DNA of 64,000 nucleotides from Endoryza foliicola (lineage in GTDB: Bacteria > Bacteroidota > Bacteroidia > Chitinophagales > Chitinophagaceae), in NCBI GenBank assembly GCA_965226965.1, contig OZ245715.1:2604001-2668000 (forward strand), given 5' to 3'. Every line of letters starts with the position of its first letter. The stretch's first letter is position 1. A program made the position numbers and the translations under genes. This document shows positions 1-7,156 of the stretch, in pieces. The notes under the pieces were generated by a model. It was not told where the DNA came from and searched no databases. It saw only the letters and a program-made list of their open reading frames with translations.

Positions 1-2286
1 TTGAGCTGTTTCAACAGACAACTCAATGGTTTCTTTCGGTTTCAATTGTTGTTTGTTGCGGATGTCGCGAATGCCGGAAATATACGATTTGAGAAGCTCT
101 CCTTGAGTTAAGATACCAGCATTGAAAGATTTTGGCGCAGTCATTTGCTTGATTGTTAAGGCATCGCCTTCCTTTCTACTTCCGAGTTGCTGATAAATTT
201 CTTCCGTAATAAATGGCATGAAGGGGTGCAACAACAACAATAATTCTTCAAAATAGCCTACTGTTTTCTTATATACTGTTACTGAAATAGGTTGTTCGAA
301 ACCGGGCTTTACCCATTCCAAATACCAACTACAGAAATCATCCCAGATCAGTGAATACAATGTTTTTAATGCTTCACTCAACTTGAACTCAGTATACTGT
401 TCTTCTAATTGAAGTTTTACTTGTTCCAAACGGTTTTCAAACCATTCGGTAGCAAAAGTAGAAGCATCGCCTTCTGTTTCTGATACTCTCGATTCCCACA
501 TCTTCACCAACTTCAAGGCATTCCATATTTTATTGCTGAAGTTTCTTCCTTGTTCGTTGCTGCTTTCGTCCCACAGTAAATCGTTTCCGGCAGGAGAGGA
601 AATCATGATACCAAAGCGACAAGCATCGGCTCCATAATCGTCAATGAGTTTTAAGAGATCAGGTGAATTCCCCAAACTCTTACTCATCTTTCTTCCTAAC
701 TTATCACGAACGATACCTGTAAAATACACTTCATTGAAAGGCTTTTTGCCTTGATATTCATATCCGGCCATGATCATACGGGCCACCCAGAAAAAGATAA
801 TTTCAGGAGCCGTAACCAAGGTATTGGTTGGATAGTAGTATTGCAGGTCGGCATTGCCGGGATTCTTTAGTCCTTTGAAAACTTCAAAAGGCCACAGCCA
901 ACTCGAGAACCACGTGTCCAAACAGTCTTCATCTTGGCTCAATACTGCTTCTACGATCCCTTTTGAACTGGCTTGTTTCTTCGCTTCTTCTAAACTGGCA
1001 GCTACGTATACATTACCATGTTGATCGTACCAAGCAGGAATGCGATGCCCCCACCACAATTGGCGACTGATGCACCAATCTTTGATGTTTTCCATCCAAT
1101 GGCGATACAGGTTCTTAAATTTAACCGGATAGAATTTGATATCATCACTTACTACAGCTTCCAAGGCAGGTCCTGATATTTTTTTCATATCTACCCACCA
1201 TTGCAAACTCAAGCGAGGTTCTACTACAACATCAGTTCTTTCACTATAGCCTACTTCACTGGTGTAGTCTTCGATCTTAACTAAGTTACCGGCTGCTTCC
1301 AGAAGTGGAATGATTTTCTTTCTTGCTTCAAATCGGTCTTCTCCAATTAAAATCTGAGCATCGGCATTTAACGTACCATCGTCATTTAGAATATCGATCA
1401 CTTCCAATTGGTGTTTCAAGCCTAATTGGTAGTCGTTTGCGTCATGCGCCGGAGTTACTTTCAATGCGCCGGTACCAAAGTCCATCGTTACATAGTCATC
1501 TGTAATAATGGGGATTTTACGCCCAATCAACGGTACTTTAGCAAAAGCACCGTGTAGGTCGAGGTAGCGTTCATCTTTAGGATGTACACAGATGGCAGTA
1601 TCGCCCATGATGGTTTCCGGACGCACTGTTGCAATCGTGATTTTTTTGCCCAATGATTCACCTTGAGCATTTAACAATTCATATTGTAAATGATAGAGTT
1701 TCTGATTGGTTTCTTTGCGAATTACCTCCTCATCACTTAAAGCTGTTTTGGCACGTACATCCCAATTGATCATTCTTTTGCCACGGTAGATATATCCTTT
1801 GTTGTATAGATCAATGAATACGTTGATCACCGATTCATAATAATCGGGGTCCATGGTGAATGAGGTTCTATTCCAATCAAGCGAGCAGCCTAGTTTGCGT
1901 AACTGTTGTAGAATGATTCCTCCATATTTTTCTTTCCATTCCCAGGCATATTTCAAAAACTCATCTCTCGACAAGCTTGCTTTTTGGATGCCTTTTTCGC
2001 GGAGCATTTGAACAACTTTGGCTTCTGTAGCTATGGAAGCATGGTCGGTACCGGGTACCCAACAAGCATTCTTGCCCTGCATACGCGCTCTTCTTACCAG
2101 AATATCTTGGATCGTATTGTTAAGGCAATGGCCCATGTGTAACACTCCGGTTACATTGGGGGGAGGAATTACCACGGTATATGCCGGGCGCTCATCGGGG
2201 GTACTATTAAAATATCCTTTCTCGAGCCAAAACTCATACCATTTGGATTCGGCTGTTTGGTGTTCAAAATTCTTAGTTAACTCCAT
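1..2286 (-). CDS. valS: Valine-tRNA ligase, C-terminus beyond window
   Basis: Class I aminoacyl-tRNA synthetase that charges tRNA-Val with valine in the cytoplasm. The reverse strand reads openly from an ATG at 2284-2286 to the left edge, so the stop lies outside. The N-terminal catalytic signature PPPNVTGVLHMGH carries the HIGH motif (as HMGH) near residue 45, followed by VPGTDHASIATE, the CP1 editing domain (TVRPETIMGDTAI) and, around 670-690, the KMSKS loop. About 762 residues are present of a family length near 870-950, so the tRNA-binding and coiled-coil C-terminus is missing. A TAATTTTG -7 element lies 25 bp before the start. Identification is firm; only the 3' end is unseen. Confidence 0.97.
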   Translation of the reverse strand, partial: MELTKNFEHQTAESKWYEFWLEKGYFNSTPDERPAYTVVIPPPNVTGVLHMGHCLNNTIQDILVRRARMQGKNACWVPGTDHASIATEAKVVQMLREKGIQKASLSRDEFLKYAWEWKEKYGGIILQQLRKLGCSLDWNRTSFTMDPDYYESVINVFIDLYNKGYIYRGKRMINWDVRAKTALSDEEVIRKETNQKLYHLQYELLNAQGESLGKKITIATVRPETIMGDTAICVHPKDERYLDLHGAFAKVPLIGRKIPIITDDYVTMDFGTGALKVTPAHDANDYQLGLKHQLEVIDILNDDGTLNADAQILIGEDRFEARKKIIPLLEAAGNLVKIEDYTSEVGYSERTDVVVEPRLSLQWWVDMKKISGPALEAVVSDDIKFYPVKFKNLYRHWMENIKDWCISRQLWWGHRIPAWYDQHGNVYVAASLEEAKKQASSKGIVEAVLSQDEDCLDTWFSSWLWPFEVFKGLKNPGNADLQYYYPTNTLVTAPEIIFFWVARMIMAGYEYQGKKPFNEVYFTGIVRDKLGRKMSKSLGNSPDLLKLIDDYGADACRFGIMISSPAGNDLLWDESSNEQGRNFSNKIWNALKLVKMWESRVSETEGDASTFATEWFENRLEQVKLQLEEQYTEFKLSEALKTLYSLIWDDFCSWYLEWVKPGFEQPISVTVYKKTVGYFEELLLLLHPFMPFITEEIYQQLGSRKEGDALTIKQMTAPKSFNAGILTQGELLKSYISGIRDIRNKQQLKPKETIELSVETAQ

Positions 2287-2311
2287 AGTGGGAATGCATT
2301 ATTCGGGAGTG

Positions 2312-2319
2312 CAAAATTA
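2312..2319 (-). promoter_or_regulatory. valS promoter, -7 element
   Basis: The reverse strand reads TAATTTTG, matching the Bacteroidota -7 consensus TAnnTTTG, about 25 bp upstream of the valS ATG. The -33 element is not clear. Confidence 0.5.
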
Positions 2320-2344
2320 ATGAAAGTCAGCGACCTATAAGGCC

Positions 2345-2379
2345 CTAAAATAAAAAAGCATCCTCTTTTTGGAGGATGC
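2345..2379 (-). terminator. Rho-independent terminator
   Basis: Perfect 8-bp stem GCATCCTC/GAGGATGC (2358-2379) followed on the reverse strand by a T-run. It sits downstream of the small gene at 2451-2567 and upstream of valS, so it separates the two transcripts. Confidence 0.75.
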
Positions 2380-2450
2380 AAAAGTTCTTTATGCGGGCTT
2401 ATTCAGCCGCATTTTCTATGGTTGCAGAGTAATGTGGTCTTTTTATTGGC

Positions 2451-2567
2451 TTACAGATACCAGTAGCAGTAAGACAAAAACATCACCAATCCCATAAAAC
2501 CAATAGCCATAAGGATTACACTTGCTGTGTCACTCAAATGGAACGAATTAGACTTTTTCATACGCAT
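2451..2567 (-). CDS. Small single-pass membrane protein, 38 aa
   Basis: Short reading frame starting ATGCGTATGAAAAAG and ending in TAA. The product has a basic, polar N-terminus (MRMKKSNSFHLSD) followed by one strongly hydrophobic stretch (residues about 16-34, ending in Tyr/Trp-rich YCYWYL), so it should sit in the inner membrane with a very short cytoplasmic tail. It has its own downstream terminator (2345-2379) and a weak TAATTTCG promoter-like element about 50 bp upstream, which argues that the region is expressed as a unit. I do not recognise the family. A second gene of the same build lies directly upstream at 2834-2941. Too short for statistical coding evidence, so confidence is moderate. 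Confidence 0.5.
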   Translation of the reverse strand: MRMKKSNSFHLSDTASVILMAIGFMGLVMFLSYCYWYL

Positions 2568-2767
2568 TTTGTTTAAAAAGTTCCGGGCACGAAATTAACT
2601 CACTGGTTTTCAGAGGAATGTGATTCGGTAACTTTACTGTTCTAATGCGGTTTAGAGAGGGAATCGATCAATTGTTACTAGGCTAAGGGTGTTCTAATGC
2701 CTTGTTCTGCAGCAAAAATAGCAATAAGAATGGAAATTGCAAATCCCACCTTGGGAATTTAAGAAAA

Positions 2768-2804
2768 TAGAAAAATACCCACAACAGTCGGATGCCGTGG
2801 GTAT
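2768..2804 (-). terminator. Rho-independent terminator
   Basis: Stem ATACCCAC/GTGGGTAT (2775-2804) followed on the reverse strand by a T-rich run. It ends the transcript of the small gene at 2834-2941. Confidence 0.7.
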
Positions 2805-2833
2805 TGTCTTATCCTTGCGTAAAAGAAGGAAAA

Positions 2834-2941
2834 TTAACTAGTGAACCAGAATGAGAACACTGCTAAGGCCGAAAAATACAGAATAGCAATGGCCGTGTGC
2901 GTGATGCTCCTTCCTGCACTTTGCAAGTTTAATTTTTGCAT
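2834..2941 (-). CDS. Small single-pass membrane protein, 35 aa
   Basis: Reading frame from ATG (2939-2941) to TAA. The product begins MQKLNLQSAGRSITHTA and continues into one hydrophobic segment, AIAILYFSALAVFSFWF, ending FTS. Predicted to be an inner-membrane mini-protein with the basic N-terminus in the cytoplasm. A strong terminator lies 30 bp past the stop, consistent with a dedicated short transcript. The architecture (polar N-terminus of about 15 residues, one helix, aromatic end) matches the neighbour at 2451-2567, but the sequences are not obviously homologous. Family unknown. A non-coding RNA ending at the same terminator cannot be excluded. Confidence 0.45.
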   Translation of the reverse strand: MQKLNLQSAGRSITHTAIAILYFSALAVFSFWFTS

Positions 2942-3102
2942 AGAAGATGGATTTATGGTTTTAAAATGCACAGGGACGGATCCTTTGTTCTAGGTGGACT
3001 AAATATTTCAAATGCATTAAAAGTTGCTTGCAACCAACCAATAGTGCATCTTAATTTTCATATACGGGATTACTCCGGTTGTCCTAAATTTATACCTCAA
3101 TT

Positions 3103-4482
3103 ATGTACGCCATCGTCGACATAGAAACCACCGGAGGTTATGCCTCTAATAACGACATAACTGAGGTTGCTATTGTGTTACACAACGGAACATCAATTAT
3201 GGAGCGTTATTCCACCCTAATAAAACCACTTAGGGCCATTCCACATTACATTCAGGCCCTTACCGGTATTACGCCTCAAATGGTGGCACAAGCCCCTGAA
3301 TTTCAGGAAGTAGCTCCAAAAATCTTCGATTTATTAAAAGAAGCTGTTTTTGTTGCCCACAATGTAAACTTCGATTACTCTTTTTTAAAACATCATTTAG
3401 AAGCTGCAGGTTTCGATTTGAATCGCCCGAAATTGTGTACTGTACGCCTAACTAAAAAAGTATTCCCGAACCTACCATCATATAGTCTCGGTAATATTTG
3501 TAGAGAATTGTCCATACCCATAAAAGGTCGTCACCGAGCCGGAGGTGATGCTGATGCTACTGCTCAACTTTTCAATCTATTACTTCAGAACGGAGCGGAG
3601 CCTCATATTCAACAATCGCTCAAAAAAGGCTCAAAAGAGCAAAGCTTACCTCCACATCTTCCAAAAGAAGAAGTAGAAAAACTGCCCTATACACCGGGAG
3701 TTTATTATTTCCACGATCAAAAAGGAAAGATCGTTTACGTAGGAAAAGCCAAAAACCTCAAATATCGAGTTCGGAGCCATTTTACACACAATGGTGCAGG
3801 CAAACAACGTCAAAACTTTCTTAGAACAATTCATAGTATTAGCTACCAATCTTGCCCAACCGAATTGATGGCATTTATATTAGAAAGCATAGAGATTAAG
3901 CGATTATGGCCTCCTTATAACAATGCCCAAAAACGATTTACTGCGAATTATGCGATCTACGGATACTACGACCGAAATGGGTATTATAGACTTGCGATAG
4001 ATAAAAAAAAGAAAAACATTCCGGCACTTCACAGTTTTAGCACAATGGTGGAAGGACATCAGTTGTTGCGATCGTTGATCAAGGAGTTCCACCTCTGCAA
4101 CAAATTGTGCTTTATGCAAAGTGGTGATATCGATTGTGTGGGCTTAGAAGAAAAGACCTGTAAAGGTGCCTGTGTTCAACAAGAGTCTTCGGAAAAATAC
4201 AATAAGCGTGTAATGAAGGCTTTGGAGTTCATGAATGAAAATCTGCCAACATTTGCTGTGTTAGATGAAGGTAATCAAGCCAATGAGTTGAGTTGCATTT
4301 TAATTGAAAAAGGACGGTTTATAGGGATGGGATACTTGCCGTCTGAATTAGAAGTATTGGATGTAGAAGAAATTAAAAAGCACATTGTTTTATATCCTGA
4401 GAATGATTATATCAGAGGGCTCGTGTATTCTTTCATTGAAAAAAGCCCCCACAAAAAGCGAGAACTTAAAATTACAGCATGA
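3103..4482 (+). CDS. DEDDh 3'-5' exonuclease fused to GIY-YIG (UvrC/Cho-like) nuclease
   Basis: Two nuclease domains in one 459-residue protein. Residues 1-165 are a DnaQ-like exonuclease: YAIVDIETTGG supplies the first Asp/Glu pair, HNVNFDYSF the second motif and HRAGGDADATA the final His/Asp. Residues about 195-290 are a GIY-YIG domain (TPGVYYFHDQKGKIVYVGKAKNLKYRVRSH) as in UvrC and Cho. The C-terminus holds a Cys-rich UvrC-like segment (CNKLCFM, then CKGACVQQE) that may bind metal. The family is known in Actinobacteria and Bacteroidota, where it is annotated as an exonuclease/Cho-type protein; a role in DNA repair or end processing is inferred. The stop overlaps the ATG of the next gene by 4 bp (ATGA), so the two are probably co-translated. 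Confidence 0.88.
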   Translation: MYAIVDIETTGGYASNNDITEVAIVLHNGTSIMERYSTLIKPLRAIPHYIQALTGITPQMVAQAPEFQEVAPKIFDLLKEAVFVAHNVNFDYSFLKHHLEAAGFDLNRPKLCTVRLTKKVFPNLPSYSLGNICRELSIPIKGRHRAGGDADATAQLFNLLLQNGAEPHIQQSLKKGSKEQSLPPHLPKEEVEKLPYTPGVYYFHDQKGKIVYVGKAKNLKYRVRSHFTHNGAGKQRQNFLRTIHSISYQSCPTELMAFILESIEIKRLWPPYNNAQKRFTANYAIYGYYDRNGYYRLAIDKKKKNIPALHSFSTMVEGHQLLRSLIKEFHLCNKLCFMQSGDIDCVGLEEKTCKGACVQQESSEKYNKRVMKALEFMNENLPTFAVLDEGNQANELSCILIEKGRFIGMGYLPSELEVLDVEEIKKHIVLYPENDYIRGLVYSFIEKSPHKKRELKITA

Positions 4483-4988
4483 GCAAAGCACTGATTCAAA
4501 CTAACGCACTTTTCACAATTCTGCTGTTAGTGGCCTGTGGTACGAATGCTTCAAATAATCAAAACGAATCTACACCATCGAATACTTCGCAAAGCCAAAC
4601 TGCAGTAGTTTCGGTAGACTCTATTCCCTCAGAACGCACTTCAATTAAAAAAGAAGCGGTAGCATCTTACAGCAAGAAGACAGACGATCCACTAAATGAT
4701 TTTTATTTCTCTGTTAAACTTTATGAAACCAAATATACACAGCGATTTTTGATGAAATTGACCTATGAAACCTTGCAAGTTTCGGATACCATTTCAATCC
4801 CCTACTTAAATATATGGCCAAACGTGAAAATTGAAAAGGGAGCGTCCGGGTTGGAATGTATTGTAGGATTTCTCGATCAACAACAGCAATTCAGACCTTA
4901 CAAGAAAGTTTTTGTAGAAAACGAAAAATTAAGAGTCAAAACCTTGCATTTCTATCGTGTGAGAGGATGGAAAAAAGAATTGTATTGA
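4479..4988 (+). CDS. Putative lipoprotein of unknown function
   Basis: 169-residue product with a short hydrophobic signal (LFTILLLVACG) whose LVAC fits a lipobox with the lipidated Cys at about residue 20. A Ser/Thr/Asn-rich linker of about 40 residues follows, then a folded region (DDPLNDFYFSVKLYETKYT...) rich in predicted beta strand that ends in basic residues (RVRGWKKELY). Exported, probably anchored in a membrane facing the periplasm. It starts inside the stop codon of the exonuclease gene (ATGA overlap), so it is coupled to it translationally, but nothing in the sequence links the two functions. Family not recognised. Confidence 0.75.
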   Translation: MSKALIQTNALFTILLLVACGTNASNNQNESTPSNTSQSQTAVVSVDSIPSERTSIKKEAVASYSKKTDDPLNDFYFSVKLYETKYTQRFLMKLTYETLQVSDTISIPYLNIWPNVKIEKGASGLECIVGFLDQQQQFRPYKKVFVENEKLRVKTLHFYRVRGWKKELY

Positions 4989-5028
4989 GTAGAAATGATT
5001 TCTTCCTATATTAGTAAAAATCACTCGC

Positions 5029-5760
5029 ATGGATCGATATTTAACTTCTTGGTACAGTCCATCATTGAATAAGGAAATGCCGATTGCAATGTATGGGCAT
5101 TACGGATTTGCTTTATTAATGGTTCCAACAGCCGCAGCCGATTATTTGGAGTATGAGCGATTTCAGTTGATGGATTATTTAAAGCCGTTTATTGAATCCG
5201 GGAAAGTAAAAGTGTTTTCCATCGATAGTATCAACAATGAAAGCTGGATGAACAATCATGTTGATCCTTTTCAAAAATCAATTCGTCACCAACAGTGGAA
5301 CGACTATGTTTACAATGAAGTCATTCCTTTTATAAAAACGCATACCAGCGGAGATACCCCAATCATTACATGTGGTGCTTCATTTGGCGCTTTGCACAGT
5401 ATGAATCTTTTCTTAAAAAGACCTGATTTAATAAATGGTGTGATTGCCATGAGTGGTGTTTACGATTTAACAGAATATACCAAAGGACATTACGACGATA
5501 ACGTATACTTCAATAGCCCGATGCACTATATGCCTAATTTAACGGATCATCAAGTGCTCGAGCAAATTCGTAGATCAGGTCATATTCATATTCTTACCGG
5601 AAGCGGTGCGCATGAAGATCCTGCATCTGCAGGTCGTTTTGCAAAAGTGCTTTATGATAAAGGAATTTGGTATGAATTAGACAACTGGGGGCCCGATTGG
5701 AATCATGATTGGCCTACCTGGAGAGCGATGTTACCTCACTATATTGCTACTCGCTTTTAG
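5029..5760 (+). CDS. Putative esterase (alpha/beta hydrolase, esterase D-like)
   Basis: 243-residue cytoplasmic protein without signal peptide. The nucleophile elbow is GASFGALHSMN (Ser near residue 120), followed by GVIAMSGVYDLTEY, an arrangement typical of the PF00756 putative esterase family. The acidic residue and His of the triad are probably in the C-terminal part (HILTGSGAHEDP, then WNHDWPTWRAMLPHY). Substrate unknown; esterase D-type enzymes hydrolyse acyl or S-formylglutathione esters, which is not shown here. Its 3' end overlaps that of aat on the other strand by 14 bp (5747-5760). It lies 40 bp after the lipoprotein gene and may share its transcript. Confidence 0.8.
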   Translation: MDRYLTSWYSPSLNKEMPIAMYGHYGFALLMVPTAAADYLEYERFQLMDYLKPFIESGKVKVFSIDSINNESWMNNHVDPFQKSIRHQQWNDYVYNEVIPFIKTHTSGDTPIITCGASFGALHSMNLFLKRPDLINGVIAMSGVYDLTEYTKGHYDDNVYFNSPMHYMPNLTDHQVLEQIRRSGHIHILTGSGAHEDPASAGRFAKVLYDKGIWYELDNWGPDWNHDWPTWRAMLPHYIATRF

Positions 5761-6403
5761 GGATCAATTCATCCAACAATGAAATAAACAAATTGCGTTC
5801 AATCATTCTCGCACCGAGGCTTGCTAGATGTTCGGAATATATTTGACAATCGATCATAGCAACGCCTTGTTCTTGTAAATAATGAACGTAGGATAGAAAG
5901 CCGTATTTGCTGGCATTACTGCTTCGTGAAAACATACTTTCTCCGAAAAAAACCTTACCTAAAAGCACACCGTATAGGCCGCCAACCAGTTCGCTGTCTT
6001 TCCATACTTCTACACTATGGGCAAGTCCCATTTCATGAAGTTTACTGTAGGCTTGGATAATTTCTTCACTGATCCAGGTGCCATCTTGATCCTTCCGGGG
6101 AACCGTTTTGCAATTGCGCATTACTTCGGCAAAACATTTATTGATGGTTACAACAAATGCCTTTTTTTTGAAAAGTTGGAGCATGCTTTTGCTCACATAG
6201 AGTTCTCCGGGAAACAGCACGAATCTTGGGTCAGGGCAATACCATAAAATAGGGGGTTCGTTGTACCAAGGGAAAATGCCACTGCGATATGCATTCAAAA
6301 GTCGAGAGGGAGAGAGATCACCACCGATCGCTAACAACCCATCAGGCTCGGAGAGATGGACTGGCGGGAAACGGTTGGTGTGGTCCAATTCATAAATAGG
6401 CAT
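5747..6403 (-). CDS. aat: Leucyl/phenylalanyl-tRNA-protein transferase
   Basis: Transfers Leu or Phe from aminoacyl-tRNA to proteins with N-terminal Lys or Arg, producing primary N-degrons. The 218-residue product begins MPIYELDHTNRFPPVHLSEP and shows the family signatures DGLLAIGGDLSPSRLLNAY and GIFPWYNE, then WYCPDPRFVL and GESMFSRSSNASK. The start was set at 6403: a longer in-frame reading to 6469 would run into clpS and adds a basic tail atypical of the family. clpS lies 8 bp upstream on the same strand, so the pair is an operon; Aat makes the degrons and ClpS delivers them to ClpAP. Family length is normal. Confidence 0.95.
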   Translation of the reverse strand: MPIYELDHTNRFPPVHLSEPDGLLAIGGDLSPSRLLNAYRSGIFPWYNEPPILWYCPDPRFVLFPGELYVSKSMLQLFKKKAFVVTINKCFAEVMRNCKTVPRKDQDGTWISEEIIQAYSKLHEMGLAHSVEVWKDSELVGGLYGVLLGKVFFGESMFSRSSNASKYGFLSYVHYLQEQGVAMIDCQIYSEHLASLGARMIERNLFISLLDELIPKSE

Positions 6404-6411
6404 AAAAGCAA

Positions 6412-6720
6412 TTAGGAAACGGTTTCTTCCAGGGTAGCGCCTATCCCTCTTTCTGTGATAGCGTCGCACTGAGGTTTAAGGTCGTCGTAATCGCCGTTTT
6501 TAACGGCATATTTTCCTTTGAAATGGATAATGAAAGCACATTGTTCTGCTTGTTCTGCTGAATGACCGCAAACTTCCATCAAAGTTTCGATAACCCATTC
6601 GAAAGAGTTTACATCATCGTTCCATACAATCAAACTCCAATTCTCCGGTGGGGCAGTGAGGGTTTCAACATCAAAATCTTCTTGTTCACGTGTTCTAGTA
6701 TTTGCAAAGACTGCAGCCAT
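6412..6720 (-). CDS. clpS: ATP-dependent Clp protease adaptor ClpS
   Basis: 102-residue adaptor that binds N-terminal Leu, Phe, Tyr or Trp and hands the protein to the ClpA-type unfoldase. The conserved core is visible: WSLIVWNDDVNSFEWVIETL with the NDD motif that contacts the degron amino group, followed by the helix HSAEQAEQCAFIIHFKGK with the Clp-binding face, and the end ERGIGATLE. A flexible acidic N-terminus of about 25 residues precedes the core, as expected. It is the first gene of a two-gene operon with aat. Nothing unusual. Confidence 0.95.
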   Translation of the reverse strand: MAAVFANTRTREQEDFDVETLTAPPENWSLIVWNDDVNSFEWVIETLMEVCGHSAEQAEQCAFIIHFKGKYAVKNGDYDDLKPQCDAITERGIGATLEETVS

Positions 6721-6854
6721 TTAACCTGGAATTTTCGTAAAAATATCATTTTAAAAGGGCATACACAAGAAAAGAATGCTTCTTTCTAAAAACCACCGTG
6801 GGATTTGATTTTCAATAAATTTTCGGTGTTTTTTACAAAAAAAAGTAAAAAAAA

Positions 6855-6885
6855 TTTGGCATAAAACCGTGATTTCCTATCTTTG
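6855..6885 (+). promoter_or_regulatory. Promoter of tRNA-Val
   Basis: TTTG at 6855-6858 and TATCTTTG at 6878-6885, separated by exactly 19 nt, match the Bacteroidota sigma-A consensus (-33 TTTG, -7 TAnnTTTG). The tRNA begins 20 bp downstream. This is the best promoter in the window. Confidence 0.85.
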
Positions 6886-6904
6886 CACTCCCAATAAAAA
6901 CAAA

Positions 6905-6979
6905 GGGAGTTTAGCTCAGCTGGTTCAGAGCATCTGCCTTACAAGCAGAGGGTCGGCGGTTCGAACCCGTCAACTCCCA
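6905..6979 (+). tRNA. tRNA-Val (anticodon TAC)
   Basis: A 75-nt cloverleaf. The acceptor stem pairs GGGAGTT with AACTCCC, with discriminator A at 6979. The D arm contains AGCTCAGCTGGTTCAGAGC, the anticodon arm CTGCC-TTACAAG-CAG gives anticodon TAC, and the T arm contains GGTTCGAACCC. CCA is not encoded. Promoter upstream and terminator downstream make it a single-gene transcript. Confidence 0.97.
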
Positions 6980-6989
6980 CGAAGCAGAG

Positions 6990-7019
6990 AACCCATCAAA
7001 AATCTTGATGGGTTTTTTT
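6990..7019 (+). terminator. Rho-independent terminator after tRNA-Val
   Basis: Stem AACCCATCAA/TTGATGGGTT followed by a run of T. It ends 40 bp past the tRNA. Confidence 0.85.
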
Positions 7020-7042
7020 GTGTGTATGCGAAAAAGTTGTGC

Positions 7043-7121
7043 GTTACGTTCAGCTGGTTCAAAGCATCCCGTCTCGCCTAAAGCGAGCCGGGAGGGTCGG
7101 CGGTTCGAACCCGTCAACTCA
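7043..7121 (+). pseudogene. tRNA-Val-like remnant
   Basis: The segment repeats parts of tRNA-Val: a D-arm-like CAGCTGGTTCAAAGCATC at 7050-7067 and a 29-nt stretch at 7092-7120 identical to 6948-6976 (T arm and 3' acceptor strand). The 5' acceptor strand is gone and the anticodon arm is replaced by a longer hairpin, TCCCG-t-CTCGC-ctaaa-GCGAG-c-CGGGA. It cannot fold as a working tRNA and most likely is a decayed duplicate. Lack of its own promoter after the terminator supports this. Confidence 0.7.
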
Positions 7122-7156
7122 TCACAAGATTTTGTTAGAGGTATTTCATTAACTAC

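Noticed and set aside
2018..2320. 100-codon forward frame opposite the start of valS
   Set aside because: It lies opposite the conserved valS coding sequence, has no family resemblance and covers the valS promoter.
6948..7120. 29-bp direct repeat as att sites of an integrated element
   Set aside because: Only about 115 bp separate the copies and a D-arm-like part is also duplicated, so a decayed tRNA copy is the better reading.
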